Below, piece after piece: positions 26,265 to 36,821 of a stretch of DNA of 57,202 bases (within the stretch, counting starts at the first letter, position 1; every line of letters starts with the position of its first letter). Origin of the DNA: an uncultured Prevotellaceae bacterium (GTDB taxonomy: Bacteria; Bacteroidota; Bacteroidia; Bacteroidales; Bacteroidaceae); assembly GCA_946402905.1 (NCBI GenBank), contig CAMIYC010000018.1:1-57202 (forward strand), written 5' to 3'. The position numbers and the translations under genes are program-made. The notes under the pieces were generated by a model. It was given only the letters and a program-made list of their open reading frames with translations, was not told the DNA's origin and made no database searches.

Positions 26265-26342
26265 GAATTTTAGTTACCAAAGTAGTTGCTCTTAAAGAGA
26301 ATTCTTAAATAGACTGTCCAATTCGTTTCTAGCACGCCACCC

Positions 26343-26409
26343 CCCATTTGCAGTGGTAATAAGTTCCCCCTCTAAGTTAGAGGTTGCTCTCCCCCGGGAA
26401 ACGGGGGAG
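26343..26409. repeat. Dispersed palindromic (REP-like) repeat, copy A
   Basis: The segment contains the near-palindrome CCTCTAAGTTAGAGG and the perfect hairpin CTCCCCCG-GGAAA-CGGGGGAG (26389-26409). Its first half (26343-26381) matches 57132-57170 with only a few differences. A third GC-rich palindrome of similar type is at 50428-50446. Such repeats are typical partners of RAYT-type transposases, one of which is encoded at 17316-18428. Confidence 0.65.
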
Positions 26410-26563
26410 TCGGAGGGGGTGCCAGGGGGAGTGTGTATGCTTCATAGGAAACATTCACATGACATCTATACTACTACAAAAGGACACCCTAATTCTTATA
26501 TTCTTGATATGTGACTTGTATATTTCATGTTTTTTCGTTGCGAAAAGGTCGAGGGCTTGCGCA

Positions 26564-29053
26564 TCAGCGCAGCGACATACTTTTCACTTTGACCGTCTTG
26601 CCGGCCTGGGTAGACACCTCATATTCATACACTTTGCGGATGTCGGCTGTTGGTTTTGCCTCCAATTCCTCCGAGATGACAGGATCCTGGATTTCAGCCG
26701 TCTGAAGTAAGGGGTTGTCACATGTGGCACCTGCTGTCACTTCTTTCAGCCCTTTGCCCTTGAGCGGGACATAGGAGCGCAGACGCAGCGTGCCGCCGAT
26801 GGTCGAAAGTATCTTGGCCTGAGTCAGGCAGCCCTTCTTCCAGTCCATGTCTACTACAAAACCTCCGCGGGCTCTCAGTCCGTGGATATGGCCTTCGCGC
26901 CAGGCATCAGGCAGGGCGGGCAGCAGATGTATGGCTCCGTCGTGGCTCTGTAGCAGCATCTCGGCAATGCCCGCGGCGGCACCGAAGTTGCCGTCGATCT
27001 GGAAGGGTGGGTGAGCGTCAAACATGTTGGGGTAGGTCCTGCCGTCGGGATGCTCTCTCACAGCGTCATCGCCGGGCAGCAGATGGAGCATGTTGGAGAT
27101 GATGCGCATGGCGTGGTTGCCGTCGAGCATGCGGGCCCAGAAGTTGATCTTCCATCCCAGGCTCCAGCCGGTGGCCATGTCGCCGCGTTGCCGGAGGGTA
27201 GTGCCAGCGGCACTGAAGAGGTCGGGGTGGCGGTAGGGCGATATCTGGTTGGAGGGATAGAGACCGTAGAGATGTGAGATATGGCGGTGTTCGTCTTTAG
27301 GGTCATCGGCGTCTTGTATCCATTCCTGCAACTGTCCGTAGCGGCCGATACGCATGGGTGGCAGTTGTGACAAGGCGTCGCGCAGACGTGATTGGTAGGC
27401 AGCGTCCACGCCTAAGATCCCGGCAGCGCGGAGCGTGTTGCTCAGGGCGTCGAATGCAATCTGGTTGTCCATCGTGCAACCGGCAGTCACGGGGGTGCGC
27501 TTGCCCTGCGGACCGTGCTCGGGCGACACCGACGGCACGACCACGAGATAGCCGTTGCGTGGGTCGCGTTGCATGTAGTCGAGGTAGAAGTCGGCCGTGC
27601 CTTTGATCACAGGATACCACTCGCGCAGGAATTCTTTGTCGCCGCTGAAGAGGTAGTGCTGCCACAAATGGGTGGCAAGCCAGGCTCCGCCGTTGGGAAA
27701 CATCCCCCAGGTGGCTCCGTCCACCGGACCGGCGATGCGCCACAGGTCGGTGTTGTGATGAGCCATCCACCCACGGCAGCCGTACATCTCGCGGGCGGTC
27801 TTCGCACCCGTCACGCTCAGATCGCGTATCATCTCAAAGAGGGGTTGCTGTGTCTCGCCGATGTTGCCTACGTCTGAGATCCAGTAGTTCATCTCGGCGT
27901 TGATGTTGATGGTATATTTGCTGTCCCAGGGTGCGTTGAGTTTGTCGTTCCACACCCCTTGCAGGTTGGCGGGCTGACCGCCGGGCTGTGATGAGGTGAT
28001 GAGTAGGTAGCGGCCATACTGGAAGAGCTGAGACACCAGGTGGTAGTCGTCGCTGCCGGCAAACTGCCGGATGCGCTCGTCGGTGTCGGCCGTAGATGTG
28101 GAGGGGAGGTAGAAACTCACCCGGGCGTACTGCTCCTGGTATTTCTTCAGGTGCCTGTCGTAGGCTTTCTGATAGCTGTTGGCCATGACAGCTTGCAGGT
28201 TGGCCTGGTTCTTTTCCGAAGGATGGCCGCTGATGTCATGGTAGTTGACGAAATTGGTGGCGGCCACGACGTAGATGATGGCCTCGGAGGCACCGTTCAC
28301 TTCCACGTAGTCAGTGCCGTCGGTCAGTGCCCCGTCGCTTTGCACCATCATGCGGCATTCGGCCTGGAGACCGGCGCGGATGCCCTCGTGGTCCACACCG
28401 TCGATGGTGGTTATGAGGCAATGATCTGCCACTTCATGCCGGGTGTTGAGTTCGCAACGGTGGCGCAGTTTGAAAGCGAGGGGCTTGCCCTTGTCTGCTT
28501 TTATCTTAATGACGATGGCGTTGTCGGCCATGGAGGCAAAGACGGTCTGTTGATAGTTCACGCCGCTTTTCGTGTACTCCACGGTCGAGGTGGCTGCATC
28601 CAGCGACAGGGTCCGGTGGTATGCGGATGGCTCGCTCTTGTCATCATAGTCGATGAGCATACTGCCCAGTGTCAGGTATTTCATGCCGTGGGGACCAGGC
28701 AGGAACTGCTCGTTGATGATACGGGCGGCGGCTTCCTCGTGGCCGGCATAGATGGAGTCGCGCACAGCCTGCAGGTAGTTTTTCGATGTGTGGCTGTCAT
28801 TGTCATGGGGACGGCCCGACCAGAACGTCTCCTCATTGAGCTGTATCTCCTCGGTGTCGGTCTTGCCGTATACCATGGCACCGAGATGGGAGTTGCCCAC
28901 AGGCAGGGCTTCCAGCCATTTTGTGGCAGGCCGGTGATAACTGAGTTCATACCGCAGCCCAGGGTCTTTCAGACGGGGCGTCTGAGCCTCACTTGCGGGT
29001 GTCGTCAACAAAAGTGCGACAATGACGGTCAGAAGGTGTCGAAGATGCTTCAT
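26564..29053 (-). CDS. GH95 alpha-L-fucosidase (or alpha-L-galactosidase)
   Basis: An 829-residue secreted glycoside hydrolase of family 95, which inverts at terminal alpha-1,2-fucose (some members prefer L-galactose) on host or plant glycans. A signal peptide covers about residues 1-23. The N-terminal domain has [13 protein letters not shown] and [11 protein letters not shown]. The (alpha/alpha)6 barrel shows [10 protein letters not shown], with the Asn residues that activate water, then [17 protein letters not shown] and [15 protein letters not shown], typical of the active site. It follows the sensor gene on the same strand, after that gene's terminator, and probably belongs to the locus at 33565-39458. 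The ATG at 29053 precedes the signal peptide directly. Confidence 0.93.
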   Translation of the reverse strand: MKHLRHLLTVIVALLLTTPASEAQTPRLKDPGLRYELSYHRPATKWLEALPVGNSHLGAMVYGKTDTEEIQLNEETFWSGRPHDNDSHTSKNYLQAVRDSIYAGHEEAAARIINEQFLPGPHGMKYLTLGSMLIDYDDKSEPSAYHRTLSLDAATSTVEYTKSGVNYQQTVFASMADNAIVIKIKADKGKPLAFKLRHRCELNTRHEVADHCLITTIDGVDHEGIRAGLQAECRMMVQSDGALTDGTDYVEVNGASEAIIYVVAATNFVNYHDISGHPSEKNQANLQAVMANSYQKAYDRHLKKYQEQYARVSFYLPSTSTADTDERIRQFAGSDDYHLVSQLFQYGRYLLITSSQPGGQPANLQGVWNDKLNAPWDSKYTININAEMNYWISDVGNIGETQQPLFEMIRDLSVTGAKTAREMYGCRGWMAHHNTDLWRIAGPVDGATWGMFPNGGAWLATHLWQHYLFSGDKEFLREWYPVIKGTADFYLDYMQRDPRNGYLVVVPSVSPEHGPQGKRTPVTAGCTMDNQIAFDALSNTLRAAGILGVDAAYQSRLRDALSQLPPMRIGRYGQLQEWIQDADDPKDEHRHISHLYGLYPSNQISPYRHPDLFSAAGTTLRQRGDMATGWSLGWKINFWARMLDGNHAMRIISNMLHLLPGDDAVREHPDGRTYPNMFDAHPPFQIDGNFGAAAGIAEMLLQSHDGAIHLLPALPDAWREGHIHGLRARGGFVVDMDWKKGCLTQAKILSTIGGTLRLRSYVPLKGKGLKEVTAGATCDNPLLQTAEIQDPVISEELEAKPTADIRKVYEYEVSTQAGKTVKVKSMSLR

Positions 29054-29100
29054 TGTTTTTTTATAAATACGTAAAGACATTAAAGATTGCTCAGAAAAGT

Positions 29101-29134
29101 CAAAAAAGAGACCACGCCATCACGGCGCAGTCTC
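29101..29134 (-). terminator. Terminator after the hybrid sensor gene
   Basis: 29108-29118 pairs with 29124-29134, with one two-base internal mismatch; on the minus strand TTTTTT follows. It separates the sensor gene from the GH95 gene, so the latter needs its own promoter. I could not identify one with confidence in 29054-29100. Confidence 0.75.
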
Positions 29135-29303
29135 CTGACATAATGAAATAACTAAATGTATGAAATCATTTCATGAAAAACGTCCAGTGTAATTACTTTT
29201 TGCAAAGTTATTAAATTGGTGTGATTCATGATGATTCTTACGTTTCAAAAAGTTTACAATTTGTCTCAGAGTCCTGAAAAGGTAGCCTGAGGCATATTTT
29301 ATG

Positions 29304-32300
29304 TTACATGTCTGCGTCGGCATACTCGGAAGGTGACATCCCGAAATGCTTTTTGAAGACGGTAGAGAAATGCGACTGGTTGTTGAAGCCCACGGCATAG
29401 GCCACCTGAGAGAGATTCACCTTCTTTTCACGGATCAGGCGGGCGGCTTGCTCCAGGCGCATGTTGCGGATGAAGTCGCCGGTAGAGACACCGGTGATCT
29501 CTTTCATCTTGCGGTGCAGCTGCGCACGGCTGATGCCTACCTCCTCGGCCAGGCGCTCTACATTGAAGTCGCTGTCGGAGAGATGCGCGTTCATCGTCTT
29601 CATCACGCGCTCCATCAGTTCGTCATTGACGCTCCTAACCTCCACTTGCTCACGGCGTTCCGACTGGCTGAGCGCTCCGCTGAACTTGCCGCGCAGGCGG
29701 CGCAGATTGTCTATCTGGTTGTCTATCAGCACATGTAGCTCTTCCATCACGAAAGGTTTTGACAGGAAGGCGTCGGCACCTTCGCGCAGGCCTTCCATGC
29801 GGTCGCTCACCTCGGCTTTCGAGGTCAGGAGTATCACGGGGATATGGTTGGTCTGGGGGTTGCCCTTGATTTTCTTCAGCAATGTCACACCGTCCATTTC
29901 CGGCATGATGACATCAGAGACCACCAGGTCGTAACGCCCTTTCAGCAGGGCGGCGAGGGCTTCCTTGCCGTTGACGAAAGTATCGATCTGGAACCAGCAG
30001 CTCAGTTCATCGCGGATGTAGCGGGCCAGCTCGCGGTCGTCGTCCACCACCATGATGTGCAGGTTGCGGTTGCTGCGATTGACGGTGGCGGCCTTCTCTT
30101 CCGCGATGGGCTCGGTCTCTATCTCCTCGGGGGCAAGGTGGCTGTTGCCTAAGGGCAGAGCCACTTCCAGGCAGGTTCCGCTTGGGGCGTCGTCGCGGTT
30201 GTATGCCCTGATGGTGCCATGGTGCAGTTCCACGATGGACCGGCACACATTCAGGCCGATGCCGGTGCCGCTCATCGGTTCGTGAAGATGAGTCCGACCT
30301 TGGTAGAACCGGTCGAACAGGCGGTTGGTGTCTTTCTCCTTGATGCCCTGGCCGGTATCCTTGATACGGATGATGACATGGCGGTTGGTCTGGCTGAGCT
30401 CTATGGCGATCTCGCCGCCGTTGGGTGTAAATTTGAAAGCGTTGGAGAGCAGGTTGGATATCACCTTGTCAAAATTGGTGCGGTCTATCCACGCCATCAT
30501 TTGGGGCGCCTCATGCTCAAAAGTGTAGGTGATGCCTCGTTGGCCGGCATTGAACTGAAAAAGCGTCTTGATGCCGGTGATGAAAGTCACCAGGTCGGTC
30601 TCCCTGCAGTGCAGGTGCATCTGGTGCTTGTCGATCTTGCGCTCGTCCAGGATCTGGTTCACCAGCAGCAACAGCCGCTGGGCGTTGCGGTCGATGGTGT
30701 CGATGTATACCTGCTTGCTGACATCCGTCTCTTTTTCTTTCAGCTTCTTCAGCGGTCCCAGTATCAGTGTGAGCGGAGAGCGGATGTCGTGGGTGGCGTT
30801 GATGAGAAAACGCATTTTCTCTTCTTCTATCATGCGATTGCGCCGCCGCTTCAGGTAGTGGTAGGCCACGGCGGCCAGGGCTGCCAGCAGGAGCAGGTAA
30901 GCCAGGTAGGCCCAGGTGGTGCTATACCATGGATGGTCTACGATCACGGTGTAGGTGGAGATGTGCTCTGACAGGGCACCGTTGCTCTCGGCTTGTATCT
31001 CTATTCTGTAGGTGCCGGGTTCTTGGTGGTTGAAGGTGATGGCATTGACGCCCTCTTCTGTCGACATCCATCCTCCGTTGTTCACCTTGTAGAGATAGCG
31101 GATATGGTCGGCGTTCTTGTAGTCAAGGAGTGAGAACTCAAGGGTGAAGGTGTTGTTGTCGTAGGGCACGTGAAAGGTCTTGCCCTCGCAGAAGTGTGAC
31201 GTCCCCTCGACGATCAGGTTGGTCAGGTGCACGTCGCCCAGCGGGAGCTGCTGGGTGGTCACATGGTCGGGATTGAAAGCGGTCAGGCCGTTGCCTGTGC
31301 CGAAAAAGATCATCCCGTCGGGACGCTGAAGCGTGGCTCCTTGCATATACTCATGGGTGGTCAGGCCGTCGCCGTTGACATAATTGGTGAATGTGGACTT
31401 CTGGGGGTTGTATTGCCACAGGCCGCGGGTGGTGCTGATCCACAGGCGCGACTTGCGATCGCATACGATGCCACAGATGAGCTTGTCGTTGAGTGGCTCG
31501 GAGTGGGGGAACGGACGAGCCTCTCTGCGCTTGCGGTCGATCAGGTAGAGGCCTTCTTCGGTGCCTGCCACGATGTTGCCGTCGGGCAGTTCGCATAGGG
31601 CGTTGACCTGATGGTTGGTCAGAAAGGCTTCCTTGCCGTAAACCTCAAAGTCCATCTTGTCGGGGTCAAGACAGTTCAGGCCGGCGGCAGTGCCTATCCA
31701 TACCAGGCCCTGGCGGTCGCAGAGCAGTGAGCGTATCCAGGCGTTGCAAAGGGAGCCGCGGTAGTATACATGATCCATCTCTGCCACAGTGCAGGCCTTT
31801 GTCACCTTATTATATATATAAAGCCCCTTGGCGTAGGCGGAGAGGTAGAGCCGGCCACGGTCGTCGTCGGCCATGCAGAAGATTTCGCCGCCTTCTACGT
31901 CGAGCACTTTGGCCGATGTGGCAGTGAGGGGATGATAACTGTACAGGGCTTGGCTGGTGGCCACCCAGTAGTTCCCCTGCCGGTCGCGGTAGATATAGGA
32001 AGTGCCGGGGGGCGAGGCAGGATGGCTGCTGATAGCACCCCAGCGGTTGAAAGTGTACAGGCCGTCGTTGGGCACGGCACACCAGGTCTCATCACCCATA
32101 CCCGTGACCATGGATGAGACGCTCGAACCAGTGGAGAAGTCCTGGCCGGAGATACTCCAGTTGAAAAACGAGGGCTGGCGCTGGTTGAGCAGATAGAGTC
32201 CTTTCTTATAACAGCTGATCCAGAGATTGTGAGAGCGGTCTTCCATGATGTCGTTGACCGTAGAGGTCATCAGACTGAAACCGTCGGCATTCTCATTGCC

Positions 32301-33188
32301 CAGCTGCACCAGCTGCAGGTCGTGGCTCCAGTCGCGCAGGATGCCATTGTCTGAAGTGCCCACGTAGAGGTTGCCTTCATGGTCGAGCACACCGCAGCGG
32401 ATGCTCGCCTTGCCGTTAAACACACGCATGCTGGAGTGGGCGTCTGAGAGCTGGCCCGTAGTGTAGTGGTAGAAGAGGAGGCCGTCTCTGCACACGATGA
32501 GCATCCTGCTCTTGTCGTAAGGTAGGAATTTGACGGGTGGACCCAGGGGGGAGGTGTAGTCGCGTTTGTTCACCACATTGCCTTGCTGATGGTAGCGGGT
32601 GAACGTGGTGGTGTGGTCCAGACGCCACAGTCCGCCGTTGGGGTCTTCGTACATCTCGCGGTAGTACATGTCGACCTGGCGGTCGGAATAGGGCCGGCAG
32701 AGGTGCAGGCGGGTGGAGTTTTCTTCTACTTGGAAAAGACCATAGCCGACAGTGCCCACCAGTATCTCGCCGGTGTGCCGCTCGACGATGCTGTACACAC
32801 GTGGCTTGATGTGGCGGGAGTCGACAAACTCGTATCTGATGAAATGGCCGGTAGGGTAGTCGTAGCGCATCAGACCCTTGGCCGAACCGATCCACAGACG
32901 CTCTTTGCTGTCTACGAAGAGTGCACAGATGATATTGTCGGCAATGGTCGTGGTGTCGTTGCGGTCATGATAGTAATTGGTAAAACGGTAACCGTCAAAA
33001 CGGCTCAGTCCATAGTCGGTGGCTATCCAGATATACCCATAGGAGTCTTGGCGGGAACAGTTGACCAAGCTGCTGGGCAACTTGTCCGAAAGGTACAGCA
33101 GTCCGTTGTCGGCCCATAGCACCTGGCTAATGAGCAAAAGACACCAGAAGACAAACCACCGTCTGTGGGGGAATATAACGTTTTTCAT
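29304..33188 (-). CDS. Hybrid two-component system sensor-regulator (HTCS)
   Basis: A 1294-residue one-protein signalling system of the inner membrane. The order is: signal segment (1-27); periplasmic propeller of Reg_prop repeats (about 30-690, e.g. DSYGYIWIATDYGLSRFDG); Y_Y_Y domain (about 700-770); membrane helix (about 775-797). The cytoplasmic part has HisKA (NATHDIRSPLTLILGPL), ATPase (LLSNAFKFTPNGGEI, GTGIGLNV), receiver (VVSDVIMPEMDG) and AraC-type HTH (about 1195-1290). HTCS proteins sense an oligosaccharide in the periplasm and activate the neighbouring utilisation genes. Here those are the divergent SusC/SusD operon and the GH95 gene. All catalytic motifs appear intact. Confidence 0.95.
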   Translation of the reverse strand: MKNVIFPHRRWFVFWCLLLISQVLWADNGLLYLSDKLPSSLVNCSRQDSYGYIWIATDYGLSRFDGYRFTNYYHDRNDTTTIADNIICALFVDSKERLWIGSAKGLMRYDYPTGHFIRYEFVDSRHIKPRVYSIVERHTGEILVGTVGYGLFQVEENSTRLHLCRPYSDRQVDMYYREMYEDPNGGLWRLDHTTTFTRYHQQGNVVNKRDYTSPLGPPVKFLPYDKSRMLIVCRDGLLFYHYTTGQLSDAHSSMRVFNGKASIRCGVLDHEGNLYVGTSDNGILRDWSHDLQLVQLGNENADGFSLMTSTVNDIMEDRSHNLWISCYKKGLYLLNQRQPSFFNWSISGQDFSTGSSVSSMVTGMGDETWCAVPNDGLYTFNRWGAISSHPASPPGTSYIYRDRQGNYWVATSQALYSYHPLTATSAKVLDVEGGEIFCMADDDRGRLYLSAYAKGLYIYNKVTKACTVAEMDHVYYRGSLCNAWIRSLLCDRQGLVWIGTAAGLNCLDPDKMDFEVYGKEAFLTNHQVNALCELPDGNIVAGTEEGLYLIDRKRREARPFPHSEPLNDKLICGIVCDRKSRLWISTTRGLWQYNPQKSTFTNYVNGDGLTTHEYMQGATLQRPDGMIFFGTGNGLTAFNPDHVTTQQLPLGDVHLTNLIVEGTSHFCEGKTFHVPYDNNTFTLEFSLLDYKNADHIRYLYKVNNGGWMSTEEGVNAITFNHQEPGTYRIEIQAESNGALSEHISTYTVIVDHPWYSTTWAYLAYLLLLAALAAVAYHYLKRRRNRMIEEEKMRFLINATHDIRSPLTLILGPLKKLKEKETDVSKQVYIDTIDRNAQRLLLLVNQILDERKIDKHQMHLHCRETDLVTFITGIKTLFQFNAGQRGITYTFEHEAPQMMAWIDRTNFDKVISNLLSNAFKFTPNGGEIAIELSQTNRHVIIRIKDTGQGIKEKDTNRLFDRFYQGRTHLHEPMSGTGIGLNVCRSIVELHHGTIRAYNRDDAPSGTCLEVALPLGNSHLAPEEIETEPIAEEKAATVNRSNRNLHIMVVDDDRELARYIRDELSCWFQIDTFVNGKEALAALLKGRYDLVVSDVIMPEMDGVTLLKKIKGNPQTNHIPVILLTSKAEVSDRMEGLREGADAFLSKPFVMEELHVLIDNQIDNLRRLRGKFSGALSQSERREQVEVRSVNDELMERVMKTMNAHLSDSDFNVERLAEEVGISRAQLHRKMKEITGVSTGDFIRNMRLEQAARLIREKKVNLSQVAYAVGFNNQSHFSTVFKKHFGMSPSEYADADM

Positions 33189-33223
33189 GAAAGTCGTTCT
33201 AATCTAATTATAGATATCGTAGC

Positions 33224-33255
33224 CAAAGATACAAATATTTATGCGAAACGCCAAA
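33224..33255 (-). promoter_or_regulatory. Promoter of the hybrid sensor gene
   Basis: Minus-strand TATCTTTG at 33224-33231 and TTTG at 33252-33255, spacing 20: full consensus, 35 bases before the ATG. The rest of the 376-base divergent intergenic region is AT-rich, and I could not pick out an operator for the regulator. Confidence 0.75.
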
Positions 33256-33495
33256 TGATTTTATTTTTATTTCGTCTCTTTGTCTCATTTGACAACACTG
33301 GACCTGAAAATGGACGATATGTGGATGCTTCCCTCAGTGGATTGTTGAAAAACATGACGTTTATTTCTCTATGTTGCTTTTGCTTTTCTTTAGGTCTCAT
33401 AAATGCCCAAAAAGCCTCATTTGAAATAAAAATTGAAGTTTATGATACATTTAGTAAAATATTTGTGAAAGTTTTTCATTTATTTTGTGCCGAAT

Positions 33496-33530
33496 TTTGT
33501 TTCAGCTTATTATATATATCGGTATCTTTG
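33496..33530 (+). promoter_or_regulatory. Likely promoter of the SusC/SusD/lipoprotein operon
   Basis: TATCTTTG at 33523-33530 is a perfect -7 element, 34 bases before the SusC ATG. The nearest TTTG (33496-33499) is 23 bases upstream, longer than the usual 19-21. Off-spacing would fit a promoter that needs the AraC-type output domain of the sensor. Confidence 0.6.
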
Positions 33531-33564
33531 GAGAAAGACATATTAAACCTTTATAATTTATTTT

Positions 33565-36500
33565 ATGGTAATAACTAAATCTCTACAAAAGCCTTTGGCT
33601 TTATTGTTCCTGCTCTGCTTGTTCCCCTTGGGAGCTTTGGCTCAGAGCGTCGTGAAGGGAACGGTAATTGATGAAGCGGGTGAACCAGTGATTGGCGCAA
33701 GCGTGCAAGTGCAAGGCGCCAGTACAGGTGCTGTCACCGACTTTGATGGTAATTTCAGTGTGGAGGCCGCAAGCAATGCCACGCTGATTATTTCTTACGT
33801 AGGCTATGTCACTGAGACAGTCAATGTGCAGGGACGTAGCAACATCCAGCTGACGTTGAGGGAAGATGTTTCATCCCTGAACGATGTGGTGGTGATCGGT
33901 TACGGTACGATGAAGAAAAAATTGGTCACCGGTGCTACCGTCCAGGTGAAGGGTGAGGATATCGCCAAGCTCAACACCACCAACGCCCTCGAGGCCATGC
34001 AGTCGAGCACACCCGGTGTGCAGATCACACAGTCTTCCGCACAGCCTGGTAAGGGCTTCAATGTGGTCATTCGCGGTAAGGGTACCAATGGTAACACTGC
34101 TCCATTATACGTGATAGACGGTGTGGTTGGAAGCCTTGACGGTATCAATCCTGCTGACATCGAGAGCATCGACGTGCTGAAAGACGCTGCTTCTGCAGCC
34201 ATCTATGGTGCTCGTGCAGCCAATGGTGTGATCCTGGTGACCACCAAGCAAGGCAAGGCTGGTAAGATAGAGCTGAGCTACAATGGAGCCATGGGTTGGT
34301 CGAACGTGTACAAGCGTCCGCAGTTGCTTAATGCACAGCAGTACATGACCATCATGGACGAGTACAGCTTCAACAATTCAGGTACAAAGATGGACTGGGC
34401 CAACACCATACCGGCAGACGTTCTCGCCAAGGTCAATGGCGGTTGGGAAGGCACTGACTGGTGGGATGTTTTCACCAATGACAATGCCGTGCAGCAGAAC
34501 CATTCTGTTACCTTGACTGGTGGCTCGGATAAATCTAAGTTCATGGGATCTTACACCTATACCAGCAACGAAGGTATCATGGGTGCTGACATGGCATCAT
34601 TCTACAAGCGTCACACTATCCGCTTCAACAGCGACCACGTGCTCCTGAAGGCCAAGGATTTTGATGCCATCACCATCGGTGAGAACATCTCTATCGGCTA
34701 TAACAAGAGCCACGACCTGGCTGAGGACGGCATGTACTGGAGCTATATCCACAGCCTGCTCCAGACCTCTCCGCTCCTGCCACAGTTTACAGACAATGGC
34801 GAGATTTATAACTGGCAGAACGTTGACGGCGTACTTACTAATGGTAAGGGCTGGCTTCCTGCTATGTTCAACAACCCATGGGAAAACCTCACCAAGGGTG
34901 GTTTTAACTCTATGGCTGAGAGCCGCAACATCAATGCCAATGCTACTGCATTCGTCACCATCCAGCCGATTAAAGGTCTGAGATTCCGCTCGCAGTTCAA
35001 CTATTCTTGGGGATCGGGTGCATACCGCAACTTCGGTACACCACGAGCTCCGGCAGAAGGTGCTGCTATCGTCAACAACTATAGCATCAGCCAGAGCACT
35101 TGGCTCAGCACTAATTGGTCTATCACCAATACGCTTACCTATGACCTCCCCATTATCAATGGTCACAAGATCAGCGCCATGGTTGGTCAGGCTTTTGAGA
35201 GTTCTGCATGGAGTACAAATCTTAATGGAAGCAACAAGATTGCTTATGGCAAGCAGCTCGCAGCCTTGAGAGACTGGGATTCCGCTTGGCTTACCAACAT
35301 CATTCTCGAAAATGCCAATGATGCCTCCCTGGGTGGAAATCCTAACGATGAGGACTATCTCGCTTCTTGGTTCGGCCGTGTAAGCTGGGACTGGAACGAG
35401 AAGTATATGGCTACCGCTACTGTGCGTTATGATGGATCAAGCCATTTCGCTGACGGCCACCGTTGGGGCTTCTTCCCCTCTATATCTGCTGGTTGGGTCG
35501 TCACCAACGAGAGCTTTATGGAGAATACCAAGAGCTGGCTCGACTTCTTCAAGATCCGCGCATCATGGGGACAGAATGGTAACTGTAATGTGGAAAAATA
35601 CCAGTACATTACTCCTATCATTATGTCAAGCGTGGGCGGTTATAAGTTCGGCTCTGATCTGGCCACTTCTGTTGCGGGAACTCCAAATCCCGGTGCATAC
35701 CCCAAGAATGTTCCTAACCCCGACCTCACCTGGGAGACTTCCGAGCAGCTCGACTTAGGTTTCGATGCCCGATTCCTCAACAGCCGTCTGGGTGTGAACT
35801 TCGACTGGTATAGGAAGACCACCAAAGACTTGATCATCCTCAAGGATCCTCAGTTAGACCAAGGCAAAGAGCCTCCTTACTTCAATGGCGGTGACATCCG
35901 TAATACCGGTATTGAGCTTGCCGTTTCTTGGAACGACCGTATTGGCAGCGACTTCAGCTATAATGTAGGTGTCAACTTTGCTACCAACAAGAACGAGGTC
36001 ATCAAAGTCAACAACCTGAACCACCGTGTCAATGGTAATGGCGGAATCCTCTCACAGGGTACTGAATACATCTCACGTTTTGAGGAAGGCCATCCTATCG
36101 GTTACTTCTACGGCATGTCTTACAGCGGCATCTGGCAGAACCAGGAGCAGATTGACGCCGCACGTGCTGCAGGCAAGGCCGTTCTCGACAACGCAATGCC
36201 TGGCGACTGCATCTGGGACGACTGGAACCATGACGGTGTTATTACACACGCAGAGGCTATTGATGCTGAAGGCAATTCTATCAGCGACCGCCACGAGATC
36301 GGTGATCCCAACCCCGACTACACCCTCGGTATCAATCTTGGATTCAATTGGAAGGGACTCGACTTCGCTATCAACGGTGCCGGTGCATTCGGTATGCAGG
36401 TCATGAGGTCTTACCGTTCTTATGGTGACACACCTTACCAGAACTATGACACCACCATTCTGAACCGTTGGTATGGTGAGGGCACTTCCAACTCACAGCC

Positions 36501-36807
36501 ACGTATTTCTGCAACAGGTCACCCGAACACTATCTGGAACTCTATACGTTATATGGAGGATGCTGACTACTTCAAGATCAAGACCGTCACGCTCGGTTAC
36601 GACTTCAAGCATCTCTGGAAGTCTTGTCCGTTGCAGCAACTCCGTCTTTATGTCCAGGCTCAGAACCTCTACACATTCACTGGTTACACTGGACTCGACC
36701 CAGAAGTCGGTTCGACCGGCGGTGACGTACCTTGGGCATCGGGTGTTGACCTTGGTCTTTATCCACCAGCTCGTACATTCTTGGTTGGTGCAAGTATTAA
36801 ATTCTAA
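33565..36807 (+). CDS. SusC/RagA-family TonB-dependent glycan importer
   Basis: A 1080-residue outer-membrane transporter. Signal peptide at about 1-27 (PLGALAQS). A carboxypeptidase-regulatory-like domain at about 28-110 (KGTVIDEAGEPVIGASVQVQG). TonB-box and plug region at about 110-230 (VVVIGYGTMKKKLVTGA, NAPLYVIDGVVG-like, DAASAAIYGARAANGVILVTTK). Then a 22-strand barrel ending TFLVGASIKF. It should import the glycan bound by the SusD encoded 14 bases downstream. It is first in an operon of three, divergent from the sensor gene. Confidence 0.96.
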   Translation: MVITKSLQKPLALLFLLCLFPLGALAQSVVKGTVIDEAGEPVIGASVQVQGASTGAVTDFDGNFSVEAASNATLIISYVGYVTETVNVQGRSNIQLTLREDVSSLNDVVVIGYGTMKKKLVTGATVQVKGEDIAKLNTTNALEAMQSSTPGVQITQSSAQPGKGFNVVIRGKGTNGNTAPLYVIDGVVGSLDGINPADIESIDVLKDAASAAIYGARAANGVILVTTKQGKAGKIELSYNGAMGWSNVYKRPQLLNAQQYMTIMDEYSFNNSGTKMDWANTIPADVLAKVNGGWEGTDWWDVFTNDNAVQQNHSVTLTGGSDKSKFMGSYTYTSNEGIMGADMASFYKRHTIRFNSDHVLLKAKDFDAITIGENISIGYNKSHDLAEDGMYWSYIHSLLQTSPLLPQFTDNGEIYNWQNVDGVLTNGKGWLPAMFNNPWENLTKGGFNSMAESRNINANATAFVTIQPIKGLRFRSQFNYSWGSGAYRNFGTPRAPAEGAAIVNNYSISQSTWLSTNWSITNTLTYDLPIINGHKISAMVGQAFESSAWSTNLNGSNKIAYGKQLAALRDWDSAWLTNIILENANDASLGGNPNDEDYLASWFGRVSWDWNEKYMATATVRYDGSSHFADGHRWGFFPSISAGWVVTNESFMENTKSWLDFFKIRASWGQNGNCNVEKYQYITPIIMSSVGGYKFGSDLATSVAGTPNPGAYPKNVPNPDLTWETSEQLDLGFDARFLNSRLGVNFDWYRKTTKDLIILKDPQLDQGKEPPYFNGGDIRNTGIELAVSWNDRIGSDFSYNVGVNFATNKNEVIKVNNLNHRVNGNGGILSQGTEYISRFEEGHPIGYFYGMSYSGIWQNQEQIDAARAAGKAVLDNAMPGDCIWDDWNHDGVITHAEAIDAEGNSISDRHEIGDPNPDYTLGINLGFNWKGLDFAINGAGAFGMQVMRSYRSYGDTPYQNYDTTILNRWYGEGTSNSQPRISATGHPNTIWNSIRYMEDADYFKIKTVTLGYDFKHLWKSCPLQQLRLYVQAQNLYTFTGYTGLDPEVGSTGGDVPWASGVDLGLYPPARTFLVGASIKF

Positions 36808-36821
36808 TTCGACGAAAGATT

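Noticed and set aside
26384..26710. Open frame of 108 codons after the OmpA-type gene
   Set aside because: It begins in the GC-rich palindrome and ends antisense to the GH95 gene; no coding signature.
33165..33578. Open frame of 137 codons in the sensor/SusC divergent region
   Set aside because: It runs across both promoters, is Phe/Leu/Ser-rich as expected of AT-rich non-coding DNA, and overlaps the SusC start.
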